55,693 nt of DNA, taken from positions 1 to 55,693 of IMG/VR virus record IMGVR_UViG_3300030109_001698; one strand, given 5' to 3'. The notes under the pieces are model-generated. The model made no database searches. It saw nothing but the letters and a program-made list of their open reading frames with translations, and was not told the origin of the DNA. Position 1 is the stretch's first letter. Each line of letters starts with the position of its first letter. The translations under genes were made by a program, and so were the position numbers. Shown here one piece after another: positions 5,476 to 13,263 of the stretch. This DNA comes from a virus.

Positions 5476-5982
5476 ATGAAGAAATACGAACCGTTTAAAA
5501 TGAAGGGACACGAATTACCTGGGCCGAACCAAAGAAGTTCATCTCCGGTTAAAAATGTTGATGCTGACCCTAAATCGTATTTAGATGAAAGCGGTAGAAG
5601 AGTATATGGTGATGCTCATGCTAATACGGGTATAGAAGGTACTTCTGAAGGAGTTAGAGGTTCTGGTAGTAACTGGAGAGAAGCTACTTATTCGGATACG
5701 TCGCCAATGGCAGGTAAAACTTATCGTAATATATCAAGTCAAGACGTAGATATGGATAAATTAATAAGTGCTTCAGCCGGTGCTGATAACGTGGTAACTA
5801 AAACACAAGCTGGTATAGGTGCTATTCCAGTAGACCCAGTACAATCTGATTTTGTTCCTGAAGGAACAGAAACTGGAGGCGCACTTATGGATAGGAAAGA
5901 TAATTATAGTGGTTTAGGAAAAGCTATGGTTAAAAAAGAAAACGTAGACGTTGAAGTAACAGTAAACGGTAAAAAAATATAA
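5476..5982 (+). CDS. FKMKG-signature protein, 168 aa
   Basis: Starts MKKYEPFKMKGHELPGPNQR followed by SSSPVK, the shared FKMKG/SPxK signature. Downstream it is Gly/Ser/Asp-rich and probably disordered (GTSEGVRGSGSNWREATYSD), with a more hydrophobic part near residues 95-125. Ends EVTVNGKKI. Neutral to acidic, so the signature is not just part of a basic tract. Function unknown. Confidence 0.75.
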   Translation: MKKYEPFKMKGHELPGPNQRSSSPVKNVDADPKSYLDESGRRVYGDAHANTGIEGTSEGVRGSGSNWREATYSDTSPMAGKTYRNISSQDVDMDKLISASAGADNVVTKTQAGIGAIPVDPVQSDFVPEGTETGGALMDRKDNYSGLGKAMVKKENVDVEVTVNGKKI

Positions 5983-5984
5983 AT

Positions 5985-6350
5985 ATGGAAAAACCATTTA
6001 AAATGAAAGGACAGCCTTTCAAAAGAAATTTTGGTATAGGTGAAAAAGAATCACCAGCAAAAAACTGGCTTGCTAATGCTGGTAAAGCAATAACAGCAAA
6101 TGTAAAAGAAGCTGGTGGGTGGGGGCAAGTAGCGGCTAAGTCTTTAGCTGCTGGTATGAGAACGCTGAAAGGTGGTTACGATGCTTTTCAACCTACAAAA
6201 GAAAAACAAGAAGAACTTAGTACGTCTCAAATGTTAGAAAACTTCAAACAAGAACTGGATATGGATAATTTAAGTCAAGAGGAAAAAGATATGATAGAAG
6301 ATTTTGAAAACGTAATTAAAAAACAAAACGAATCAGAAGAAGAAGAATAA
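5985..6350 (+). CDS. FKMKG-signature protein, 121 aa
   Basis: Opens MEKPFKMKGQPFKRNFGIGE then KESPAK: signature, repeated PFK, and SPxK within 26 residues. Residues 28-65 form a predicted amphipathic helix (NWLANAGKAITANVKEAGGW). The C-terminal third is acidic and helical (SQEEKDMIEDFENVIK..., ending ESEEEE). Function is unknown. Confidence 0.75.
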   Translation: MEKPFKMKGQPFKRNFGIGEKESPAKNWLANAGKAITANVKEAGGWGQVAAKSLAAGMRTLKGGYDAFQPTKEKQEELSTSQMLENFKQELDMDNLSQEEKDMIEDFENVIKKQNESEEEE

Positions 6351-6351
6351 T

Positions 6352-6978
6352 ATGGGATTTAATTTTAAAAAATATAAAGGAGCTGTTACTGGAGACTCAC
6401 CCCTACACAAAGGAGAAAAGGGAGAGGGGTCTGGTAAATCTATAACTAGGAAACAACACGCTGGTGATGTTGGTAGAAGAGCTACAGCTACCAAAGCACA
6501 AGACAGATCTGGTTATTCAAGATCTGGAGGAGATTATATAAACGTACACTCTTTCACGGCTAACACAAGATTGTCACCAAGTTTAGCTAATACATTAGGA
6601 CCTTCTATATCACCAGCTGTTAGAGGCAAGGGCAACAGTGGAAGTGGAGAGTTTGAATTACCAGATATAGATACTACATTAGCAAACTTTGATGTAACTA
6701 CAGAAATAGTAAAAGGAAACAACAAGAAGAAAAGAGGTTTTCAAGAAATTTACGATGAATTCCCTATAGTAAATGGAAAAAGGTACAATAAAAGCACAAA
6801 CACATACTATGACGACCTTCAAGACTTTAAAGATGACGCGGCAAAAAACCCGTCTAAAAGTAGTGGAAAAGATAAAGTTGTAACAACAGTAAAAAAGGAT
6901 GGAAAAGTAATTATTCAATACGAAGGCGAGGGTGGTGATCTGTTTAAACAAGAAGATATATTAGAAAAAAATAAATAA
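6352..6978 (+). CDS. FKMKG-like signature protein, 208 aa
   Basis: N-terminus MGFNFKKYKGAVTGDSPLHK is a looser copy of the signature (FKKYKG, then SPLHK). Next comes a Gly/Ser/Arg-rich region (about 22-100), and a C-terminal half with KRYNKSTNTYYDDLQDFKDD and beta-type strands. No TM. Spacing to neighbours is 1 nt upstream and 35 nt downstream. Unknown function. Confidence 0.72.
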   Translation: MGFNFKKYKGAVTGDSPLHKGEKGEGSGKSITRKQHAGDVGRRATATKAQDRSGYSRSGGDYINVHSFTANTRLSPSLANTLGPSISPAVRGKGNSGSGEFELPDIDTTLANFDVTTEIVKGNNKKKRGFQEIYDEFPIVNGKRYNKSTNTYYDDLQDFKDDAAKNPSKSSGKDKVVTTVKKDGKVIIQYEGEGGDLFKQEDILEKNK

Positions 6979-7013
6979 CAAAAACATAATAATTAATACA
7001 AAAATATAAAACA

Positions 7014-7943
7014 ATGGAAGGAAAACCTTTTAAATTAAAATCTGGAAATAAACCTGCATTCAAAATGATGGGTGCTAAAACTCCAGCAAAACACAAAGTA
7101 GACGGTAGCTATAGAGGCCACGACCACGAGGGTATGGGGCTTTTTGAAAGATTTACTGGTAAAAAATTCAAAGACACTAAAATCGGTAAAGGATTTTATA
7201 ATGAAGATGGAGATCTTAGAATAAAAGCTGATTTAGAGCAAAAAGCGCAAGATGTTAAAGATCTAGGTACAGACATCTCAACGAATCAAACACTAGGAAC
7301 TACTAAAGAAGAAAGAGAAAATACTCCACCAGAAGTAACATACACTAATTTAAAGTCTGAAAAAGGAGATCCTTATGAGTATAGAAAAGGCTCTGATAAC
7401 ACTTATCAATTTAGAAAAGGTAGTGAAGGAGAATTTACTACAGCAAAGGGTAAAGGTTTGGACGCTATTAAAGAAAGATATGACTCTCCTGCAGATATGA
7501 AAAGTCCTGTAAAAATGGGACACAAGTCACCTACTAAAGACTACAGCGTTGAAAAAGGGTCGCATGATCACCCTCATTCACCTGCTAAATTAAAAAAAAA
7601 TAGTCCAGCTAAAAGAGGGCACGATGATGGCGAACGAACTACCCAGCAAGAATTAAAACTTAATGCAGTTAAAAAATTTAAAGAAAAAGAATTAAAACTT
7701 AATGCAGTTAAAGACTTTGATGAAAAAAAAGGAAAAAAAGCAACAAACTCTAAGTATACAGAAAAAGTTGCAGATCTTCGTGATAAAATGAAAGAAATTG
7801 AAGCAAAGAATCCTGATGCAACAGTTAAAAACAATAAAAGACTAAGAAACTTACAAAATAGAATAAATAAAGAAATGGGCTCTAAGGTTCGTCATAGAAA
7901 AAATCTTTTAACTAAAGAGTATAAAAAAGTTACAAAAAAATAA
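7014..7943 (+). CDS. FKMKG/SPxK repeat protein, 309 aa, very basic
   Basis: Begins MEGKPFKLKSGNKPAFKMMG then AKTPAKHK, two FK[LM][KM] motifs and a TPAK. Further S-P-x-K-type motifs are clustered at about residues 160-200 (KSPVKMG, KSPTKD, HSPAKLK, NSPAKRG). The C-terminus is Lys-rich and helical (DLRDKMKEIEAKNP, RLRNLQNRINKEMG). A 24-nt exact repeat (7650-7673, 7689-7712) duplicates the octapeptide ELKLNAVK. SPKK-like motifs are known minor-groove binders of AT-rich DNA, so DNA binding is a reasonable but untested inference. Confidence 0.75.
   Translation: MEGKPFKLKSGNKPAFKMMGAKTPAKHKVDGSYRGHDHEGMGLFERFTGKKFKDTKIGKGFYNEDGDLRIKADLEQKAQDVKDLGTDISTNQTLGTTKEERENTPPEVTYTNLKSEKGDPYEYRKGSDNTYQFRKGSEGEFTTAKGKGLDAIKERYDSPADMKSPVKMGHKSPTKDYSVEKGSHDHPHSPAKLKKNSPAKRGHDDGERTTQQELKLNAVKKFKEKELKLNAVKDFDEKKGKKATNSKYTEKVADLRDKMKEIEAKNPDATVKNNKRLRNLQNRINKEMGSKVRHRKNLLTKEYKKVTKK
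7650..7712 (+). repeat. 24-bp in-frame direct repeat (39-bp period)
   Basis: An identical 24-nt sequence at 7650-7673 and 7689-7712 encodes ELKLNAVK twice. Exact nucleotide identity points to a recent duplication. Confidence 0.8.
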
Positions 7944-7976
7944 CAAAACTAATATTAACCAATACATAAAACCAAA

Positions 7977-8264
7977 ATGACTTATTTGTATTACAAAAGT
8001 TCGTATACCACGAACACAAAACCGAACGAAAAAACAATTAACCAATGGAAACATTTAGCTGATAAAGGTAATTGGAGAATTACGCAGTTAGCAAATGGCT
8101 ACTACCAAACAGAGTGTTCTAATCCAGATACAGAGGACTGGCACGCTGTAACAAGAAGAGAAACAGTTGAAGGTGCTGAAACCGCAATTAACGGTAGCAT
8201 CGACCACTTTTCTAAAAAAATAGATTCTACAAAAGGACCTAAAGTTGTTAAAACGTTTAAATAA
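7977..8264 (+). CDS. Hypothetical protein, 95 aa
   Basis: Starts MTYLYYKSSYTTNTKPNEKT. The middle (NQWKHLADKGNWRITQLANG, YYQTECSNPDTEDWHAVTRR) has a compact alpha/beta pattern with several Trp residues, ending GPKVVKTFK. No signal peptide. Sits between the FKMKG cluster and groEL with its own short leader. No family recognised. Confidence 0.7.
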   Translation: MTYLYYKSSYTTNTKPNEKTINQWKHLADKGNWRITQLANGYYQTECSNPDTEDWHAVTRRETVEGAETAINGSIDHFSKKIDSTKGPKVVKTFK

Positions 8265-8284
8265 ACTAAATTAAATTAAATTAA

Positions 8285-9853
8285 ATGGAATATAATCTAC
8301 CTAGCGAGATTGTCAAAGACTTAACTTTTGGCAACGACGCTAAAAGCAAAATTATTATGGGTGTAGACAAATTAACAAAAGCTGTTAAATCTACACTAGG
8401 AGCCTCAGGAAAGTGTGTAATATATGAAGACGCTCGAGGCAACCCGGTCATAACAAAAGACGGAGTTACAGTAGCGGAATCTGTAGTCTTACTTGACCCG
8501 GTTGAAAATATGGGAGCTACTTTAATAAAGGAAGCTGCTAGAAATACAGTGAGAGAAGCAGGTGACGGTACCACAACAGCTACCGTCCTTGCTGAATCAT
8601 TAATAAAAGAAATTAATAATGGTAATTGGAAAAACGATACTGTTAGAGAAATAAAAGAAGGAATTACGTCTGGATTAAATAAAGTTAATGATTATTTAGA
8701 TAGTGTAGCTATAAAAGTCGAAGGTGATATGTTACAAGATGTAAGTTCTATCTCTTGTAATAATGATAAAGACTTAGGAAAAACTATATCAGAAGCTTAT
8801 GAAAAAGTAGGGAAAGACGGTGTTGTTCTGATGGAAGAATCAGAGACAGAAAGCACTTACGTTGAAGTAGTTGACGGCGTGCAAATCGAATCTGGACTTA
8901 CATCACCTCATTTTATAACCGATAATGAAAAACAAAGAACAATACTAGAAAACCCACTAATTCTTATAGTGGCATCGGAAATCCCAAACGTTAGAAAAAT
9001 ACAAAATATACTAGAATTTGTTATAAAGAACAATAAATCATTGTTAATTGTAGCACAAGTGTCTCAACAAGTTAAATCTGCGCTTTTAATGAACAAAGTT
9101 AAAGGTAATATTAAAGTAAATATTATAGATTTACCTGGTTTTGGTCCTACAAAGCAAGATACTATCAAAGATTTAGCAATTTTAACTGGCGCAGAGGTAA
9201 TAAACGAAGAATTAGGTGATGATTTAGATGGAATTTCGTTAAATGTACTTGGAGAAGCTGAAAAAGCTGTTACAGATGACAAAAACACGGTAATTACACT
9301 TGAAAATACAGTACAAGACGTTAAAGAACGAATAAAAGAAGTTAAAAAACTACATAAAAAAGAAAAAAATGGCTTTTTTAAGAAGTTTTTAGAGCAAAGA
9401 ATAGCTATGTTATCAGGAAGCGTTGGAATAATACGTGTAGGTGCTGGTTCTAAGATAGAATTAAAAGAAAAAAAAGATAGAGTTGAAGACGCTATCTACG
9501 CTACAAAGGCCGCGTTAAAAGAAGGTATTGTACCTGGTGGGGGCGTTGCTTTGCTTAACGCATCTCAACACATAAGACCTGAAAACGCGGGTGAAGAAAT
9601 ATTGTTAAACGCAATTAGATCACCATTTGAGACAATACTTTCTAATGCCGGTATAGAGCAAATTGGTCCTAGACCAAATAAAGGCATAGGAATCGATGTT
9701 GTTACAGGTGAAAGTGTAGATATGGTAAAAGCTGGAGTAATAGATCCCGTGCTTGTTACTAAAACAGCACTTAAAAATTCCGTTTCTGTTGTAACTACTA
9801 TTATATCCGCTGATTGTATAATTTCAAATATTAGGATCAATGAAGGCAGTTAA
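8285..9853 (+). CDS. groEL: Phage-encoded chaperonin GroEL (Cpn60)
   Basis: Type I chaperonin, 522 residues against about 545 in bacteria; the GGM-type C-terminal tail is missing. Equatorial and intermediate signatures are intact: TKDG (D59), AGDGTTTATVLA (D94), RVEDAIYATKAA (D402) and VPGGGVALL (about 417-425). These match the E. coli ATP/Mg and hydrolysis residues D52, D87 and D398, so it should be an active ATPase. The apical domain is divergent. It would assemble into a ring in the host cytoplasm and fold phage proteins, probably capsid or tail proteins. groES follows with a 14-nt overlap. The leader has tandem AAATT units. Divergence indicates a long-resident phage gene, not a recent host copy. 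Confidence 0.97.
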   Translation: MEYNLPSEIVKDLTFGNDAKSKIIMGVDKLTKAVKSTLGASGKCVIYEDARGNPVITKDGVTVAESVVLLDPVENMGATLIKEAARNTVREAGDGTTTATVLAESLIKEINNGNWKNDTVREIKEGITSGLNKVNDYLDSVAIKVEGDMLQDVSSISCNNDKDLGKTISEAYEKVGKDGVVLMEESETESTYVEVVDGVQIESGLTSPHFITDNEKQRTILENPLILIVASEIPNVRKIQNILEFVIKNNKSLLIVAQVSQQVKSALLMNKVKGNIKVNIIDLPGFGPTKQDTIKDLAILTGAEVINEELGDDLDGISLNVLGEAEKAVTDDKNTVITLENTVQDVKERIKEVKKLHKKEKNGFFKKFLEQRIAMLSGSVGIIRVGAGSKIELKEKKDRVEDAIYATKAALKEGIVPGGGVALLNASQHIRPENAGEEILLNAIRSPFETILSNAGIEQIGPRPNKGIGIDVVTGESVDMVKAGVIDPVLVTKTALKNSVSVVTTIISADCIISNIRINEGS

Positions 9854-10097
9854 TCATTATATAATAATTGAACAAGTTAAAGAAGGGCCTAAAAAAGTTG
9901 GTGGATTAATTTTAACTGATGAAATTAACGAAGATAATAGATATTTAAAAGGTAAAGTAATATCTATTGGTAATTTAGTTCAAGGTATAAAAGAAAACGA
10001 TACTATATACTACGATAAACACGCAGGCCACGGTATACAACATAAAGATAAATTTTACGGCGTTATAAAACAACAAGATGTCGTGCTTATAGATTAA
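9840..10097 (+). CDS. groES: Co-chaperonin GroES (Cpn10)
   Basis: 85 residues, slightly shorter than the usual 95. The N-terminal strand is KAVNHYIIIEQVKEGPKK, the mobile-loop signature GGLIL (about 22-26), then GKVISIGN, VKEND-type and YGVIKQQDVVLID, matching the Cpn10 barrel in order. The Gly-Gly-hydrophobic triad in the mobile loop is what docks on GroEL. Start ATG lies inside the end of groEL, giving translational coupling for a chaperonin/lid pair. Confidence 0.92.
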   Translation: MKAVNHYIIIEQVKEGPKKVGGLILTDEINEDNRYLKGKVISIGNLVQGIKENDTIYYDKHAGHGIQHKDKFYGVIKQQDVVLID

Positions 10098-10102
10098 ACC
10101 TA

Positions 10103-10130
10103 AACCTAAAACTTAAAACCTAAAACTTAA
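10103..10130 (+). repeat. Two perfect tandem 14-bp units in leader
   Basis: AACCTAAAACTTAA occurs at 10103-10116 and again at 10117-10130, preceded by a partial unit. It lies in the 73-nt gap between groES and the next gene and may be a regulator or leader element. Confidence 0.7.
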
Positions 10131-10170
10131 TACAATTAACCTAATTATTAACTAAAAACACTTAGAAATT

Positions 10171-10539
10171 ATGATGCAAAATCCAAAAATGGTAATGCTT
10201 TATTTTCAAACTGGGGACGGTGTAAACGATGGTGCTGATGAAGGATATGCAGCTCCGTTATCAAAGTTCAGAGGTTTTAAATTTATTGCTGATACCGACG
10301 CGATTGAAATGCAATTTGATAGTATGCTTGGTACTGGTGCTGATATAGCAGCGGTAGACAAAGTTGTACTAAACATAACTGCAGCTAAGCAACATTTACT
10401 AATTGCAGACATTACTGCGGCTATTAATGGCCACAAGTACGGTGATGGTTTTATTACTATCGCTGACGACGCTACAAGTACTTATGTATCTTCTTACATT
10501 AGCTCTTGTGGAGCAATTACAGTAACTGCTGCTGCTTAA
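10171..10539 (+). CDS. Small virion-like protein, 122 aa
   Basis: Starts MMQNPKMVMLYFQTGDGVND. Ala/Asp/Gly-rich and beta-type (FIADTDAIEMQFDSMLGTGA; KVVLNITAAKQHLLIADITA), ending AITVTAAA. Composition resembles the small beta-sandwich proteins at 51966-53271 and 11788-12210, so a head-decoration or fibre-related virion role is likely, but no domain is recognised. It has a long leader with the tandem 14-bp repeat, and 6 nt separate it from the winged-helix gene. Confidence 0.7.
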   Translation: MMQNPKMVMLYFQTGDGVNDGADEGYAAPLSKFRGFKFIADTDAIEMQFDSMLGTGADIAAVDKVVLNITAAKQHLLIADITAAINGHKYGDGFITIADDATSTYVSSYISSCGAITVTAAA

Positions 10540-10545
10540 TCTTAA

Positions 10546-10986
10546 ATGAGATTAACAGCGCAAGATTTGCGTGAAATGAACATCCTTAAGTATTACAGGC
10601 TCACTAGAAAGTGGGCTTGTAAGACTTACGGATTAACAGACGCAGATTTAGAATTATTAATTTATTTAGATTGTAAAGGAAGATTTACACGACAAGAGTT
10701 TATAGACGGGGTTTATACTATGAGTTGGGATAAAAACCGTTGGGAAAGACTTAGAAAGAAAGGCTGGATAGAAGTTTGGAGACACAGAAACAGAACAACA
10801 ATAAAGTACTCGGTATTTAAAACATCATTTAAGTGTTCTCAGTTAATAAGTAGAATATACAGGGTGTTGTTAGGCGAAGAAGATTTGCCAGTATCAGAAA
10901 GAAGTACTTTTTATAACAACAAATCATATACAGACAAGGTTTATAATAAAGCTATAGATGATATGATTAAAGACAAAAATAGATAA
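10546..10986 (+). CDS. Winged helix-turn-helix protein
   Basis: 146 residues. About 30-100 follow a wHTH layout: a helix (YGLTDADLELLIYLDCKG), a recognition-type segment (FTRQEFIDGVYTMSWDKNRW), then the wing (RLRKKGWIEVWRHRNRTTIKYSVF). This resembles MarR-like DNA-binding folds; a C-terminal helical part follows. It may regulate phage transcription, but such proteins also serve structural roles in phages. 1-nt gap to the following gene. Confidence 0.65.
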   Translation: MRLTAQDLREMNILKYYRLTRKWACKTYGLTDADLELLIYLDCKGRFTRQEFIDGVYTMSWDKNRWERLRKKGWIEVWRHRNRTTIKYSVFKTSFKCSQLISRIYRVLLGEEDLPVSERSTFYNNKSYTDKVYNKAIDDMIKDKNR

Positions 10987-10987
10987 T

Positions 10988-11380
10988 ATGGCATTTAAAC
11001 TAGGAAGTAAATCAAGTCCTTTAATGGACAAGGGACAGTTAAAAGGTAGTTTATCTTTTAAACAAGATGAGTCATCTATACCTGGAACACCTGTTTTACG
11101 TAGAAAGTTAGATGGTGGCGTATTGGGAGAGGCTAATAAAGATGGATCCATATTTATCAGTGAGAAAGTAGAACCAGGTAGTGATGAAGAAAAACAAATT
11201 CTTATACACGAAATGGTACACATGACAGATATGAAAACTGGAAAATTAGGATATACAGACGAAGCTATAGAATATATGGGGCAAACGTTTCCTAGACACA
11301 AGGGTCACATACTGTATAATGACCAATGGCTACCAGAAGGTAGCAAAGAATTTCCTTGGGAAAGAATGCCTTGGGAATAA
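10988..11380 (+). CDS. HEMVH zinc metallopeptidase-like protein, FKxG signature
   Basis: 130 residues. The N-terminus (MAFKLGSKSSPLMDKGQLKG) is a variant of the phage's FKMKG/SP signature. Residues about 75-79 form an HExxH zinc site (IHEMVHMTDMKTG), with a downstream DEAIEY that could give the third ligand. C-terminus is Trp/Pro-rich (EFPWERMPWE). Length is well below most secreted metallopeptidases, so a minimal catalytic core. Substrate is unknown; processing of phage structural or host proteins is possible. Confidence 0.65.
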   Translation: MAFKLGSKSSPLMDKGQLKGSLSFKQDESSIPGTPVLRRKLDGGVLGEANKDGSIFISEKVEPGSDEEKQILIHEMVHMTDMKTGKLGYTDEAIEYMGQTFPRHKGHILYNDQWLPEGSKEFPWERMPWE

Positions 11381-11391
11381 AATAATAAATT

Positions 11392-11784
11392 ATGAATATA
11401 TTAGGAAAAATATTTTCAGGAGGAGCTACTGAATTAGTGAAAGGTGTAGGTGGCGTTATAGATAATCTACACACGTCTAAAGAAGAAAAGCTCGAAGCTG
11501 AAAAAAAAATTAAAGACATGATAATGGGTTACGAGGCTCAAATGCAAAAAGAGGTTTCAGATAGATGGAAAGTAGATATGAACTCAGACTCTTGGTTATC
11601 AAAAAATATAAGACCTTTAGTGCTTATATTTCTAGTTGTAGCAACAGTGTTAATGATATTTATCGATGCTGGTGTTATTGCTTTTGAAGTAAAAGATACT
11701 TGGGTTGATCTATTACAATTAGTATTAATAACTGTGATCGGTGCTTACTTCGGTGGTAGATCACTAGAAAAAGTAAAAAAATAA
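11392..11784 (+). CDS. Holin of the 3TM family
   Basis: 130 residues. An amphipathic N-terminus and Lys/Glu helix are followed by the family's typical D-M-x-SDSWLSKNIRPL motif (about residues 63-77) and two strongly hydrophobic segments (LVLIFLVVATVLMIFIDAGV; LLQLVLITVIGAYFGG), ending in a basic tail (RSLEKVKK). This matches the 'holin of 3TMs' (gene-transfer-agent type) architecture. It would permeabilise the inner membrane at lysis. It lies far from the endolysin (51113), so lysis genes are dispersed. Confidence 0.75.
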   Translation: MNILGKIFSGGATELVKGVGGVIDNLHTSKEEKLEAEKKIKDMIMGYEAQMQKEVSDRWKVDMNSDSWLSKNIRPLVLIFLVVATVLMIFIDAGVIAFEVKDTWVDLLQLVLITVIGAYFGGRSLEKVKK

Positions 11785-11787
11785 ATT

Positions 11788-12210
11788 ATGGCAAGTATAC
11801 AAGGAGGCTCAGGTAATGAGCTGTTTTTTCATGGATCAACATTTTTAAGTGGTGATGGCGCAATATTAGACTTATCACAATCTGATGCTAAATATTATGT
11901 TTGCGCTATAACTATTATTAGTGCAACAAAATTTGGTGGTAGCGGTCTAGGTATATTAGATGGTGGTGTAAACCTTGGTATGGGAAATACACATTTTGCT
12001 TCTAACGAAGACACGCAAACATTAGATACTGACTGGGGAGCAGACACAAACGCTGGTGACAACGATAGTGATCTTATAGTTTTAGATGGTAGTGGCACAG
12101 AGTTTCCTGCTGGTGTTACTATTTACGGTATGTATGATTATGTTGAATTACACGCTGGAGACATTATATGCTACGTTGCTCCAAGACCAGATTATACAAG
12201 TAGAGCATAA
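11788..12210 (+). CDS. Small beta-rich virion-like protein, 140 aa
   Basis: Begins MASIQGGSGNELFFHGSTFL; Gly/Asp/Ser-rich with alternating beta pattern. The C-terminal motif VELHAGDIICYVAPRPDY parallels the LYAGDW-x-x-x-PW motif of the three proteins at 51966-53271, so a similar fold is plausible. No signal or TM. Likely a minor or decoration virion protein; not verified. Gap of 3 nt to the holin gene upstream. Confidence 0.65.
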   Translation: MASIQGGSGNELFFHGSTFLSGDGAILDLSQSDAKYYVCAITIISATKFGGSGLGILDGGVNLGMGNTHFASNEDTQTLDTDWGADTNAGDNDSDLIVLDGSGTEFPAGVTIYGMYDYVELHAGDIICYVAPRPDYTSRA

Positions 12211-12238
12211 ATTAAATAATTAAATTAAATTAAATAAA
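12208..12238 (+). repeat. AAATT-type tandem leader
   Basis: A run of TTAAA/AAATT units before the ATG at 12239. The leader before groEL (8265-8284) is nearly the same. These A/T leaders replace Shine-Dalgarno sites. Confidence 0.5.
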
Positions 12239-12508
12239 ATGGCAAAAACAAAAAAGAAAGCTGAGAAGGCTACAAAAATTACAAACGAAGAATTAAATCA
12301 AGTACAATCGGTAGTAAACAATATAAATAGAGCTCAATTAGAAATAGGAACAATAGAAACTAGAAAGCATAGTTTATTACACCATATTTCTGTTCATCAA
12401 GAGCAATTAGCGGCAATGCAAGGCGAGTTTGAAAAGATTTACGGAACAGCTGATATTAATATTCAAGATGGTACTATAAATCACACTGAAAATGAGCAAA
12501 CTAATTAG
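12239..12508 (+). CDS. Small coiled-coil protein, 89 aa
   Basis: Lys-rich N-terminus (MAKTKKKAEKATK), then a long predicted coiled coil (about 17-70: NEELNQVQSVVNNINRAQLE, HISVHQEQLAAMQGEFEK) and a polar tail. Overlaps the next gene by 17 nt. Function unknown. Confidence 0.68.
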   Translation: MAKTKKKAEKATKITNEELNQVQSVVNNINRAQLEIGTIETRKHSLLHHISVHQEQLAAMQGEFEKIYGTADINIQDGTINHTENEQTN

Positions 12509-12713
12509 AAAAATTACAGTAGGTAAAGATTACAAGGAAAACGCCATGCATTACGCTGTAGGCCAAGATGTTTATGGTGGGCATACTATATGTGATATAA
12601 TAGAAGAAAAAGATAAGTATTCTATTTACATAAAGAAAAATAAAGACGTGTTACCTTGGAAAGACTTTAACAAAAACATGGCTGTATCTGTTGAATATAA
12701 CTTAGAATACTAA
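12492..12713 (+). CDS. Hypothetical protein, 73 aa
   Basis: MSKLIRKITVGKDYKENAMH..., with a compact beta-type pattern (IEEKDKYSIYIKKNKDVLPW) and C-terminal VSVEYNLEY. The V-G-x-D-Y-K-x-N-A-M-H-Y stretch suggests a conserved small fold, but I do not know it. Tightly packed between the coiled-coil gene (17-nt overlap) and the nuclease gene (1-nt gap). Confidence 0.65.
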   Translation: MSKLIRKITVGKDYKENAMHYAVGQDVYGGHTICDIIEEKDKYSIYIKKNKDVLPWKDFNKNMAVSVEYNLEY

Positions 12714-12714
12714 T

Positions 12715-13083
12715 ATGTATACTTATAAAATCTCACCATTAAAAATTGTTGATGGTGATACTATAGACGCTGAGATTGATTTAGGTTTTGATATTAAAGT
12801 TAAAAAAAGAGTTAGATTTATGGGTATTAATGCTCCAGAATCTAGAACTAGAGACTTAGAAGAAAAAGCTAAAGGATTAGCAGCTAAAGATAGAGTAAAA
12901 CAATTATTAGATGGTTGTAAAAATATAACACTAAAATCTCATGGTATTGGTAAGTTTGGAAGATGTTTAGGTGAGTTACATTTAGACACTATTGACGGAC
13001 AAGAAAAATTAACTTTAGTGAGTTTAAACGAATTATTAATTAACGAAGGCCATGCTACAAAATATGATGGCGGAAAAAGATAA
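12715..13083 (+). CDS. Thermonuclease (SNase-like)
   Basis: 122 residues with the staphylococcal nuclease OB fold in order: VDGDTID (D13, D15), VRFMGINAPES (R34, E42), helix (EEKAKGLAAKDRVKQLLD) and KFGRCLGELHLD (R83). The two Arg and the Glu match the catalytic R35, E43 and R87 of SNase. The D40 calcium ligand is replaced by Asn in INAPE. Probably a Ca-dependent DNA/RNA endonuclease for host nucleic-acid breakdown. No signal peptide, so cytoplasmic. Confidence 0.88.
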   Translation: MYTYKISPLKIVDGDTIDAEIDLGFDIKVKKRVRFMGINAPESRTRDLEEKAKGLAAKDRVKQLLDGCKNITLKSHGIGKFGRCLGELHLDTIDGQEKLTLVSLNELLINEGHATKYDGGKR

Positions 13084-13086
13084 AAT

Positions 13087-13263
13087 ATGAAAATAGATTG
13101 GATTAATGGTTACAAACCAGGTAACAAAAAAGAAAAGTACGAAATAACTTTTAGATTAGGAACGTTTACAGTTTTAGAAATTAAAGCTTGTTTATTTTGT
13201 GAAAAAGGATGCTCGTCTAAAAAGTTTAGATTTATGATATTAAACTTAGGGTTTCAAATATAA
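13087..13263 (+). CDS. Short Cys-containing protein, 58 aa
   Basis: A small frame (MKIDWINGYKPGNKKEKYEI...) with C-L-F-C and G-C in ACLFCEKGCSSKK, a possible metal-binding cluster, and the ending FRFMILNLGFQI. It starts 3 nt after the nuclease stop and its TAA overlaps the next ATG (TAATG). This spacing strongly supports it. Confidence 0.65.
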   Translation: MKIDWINGYKPGNKKEKYEITFRLGTFTVLEIKACLFCEKGCSSKKFRFMILNLGFQI

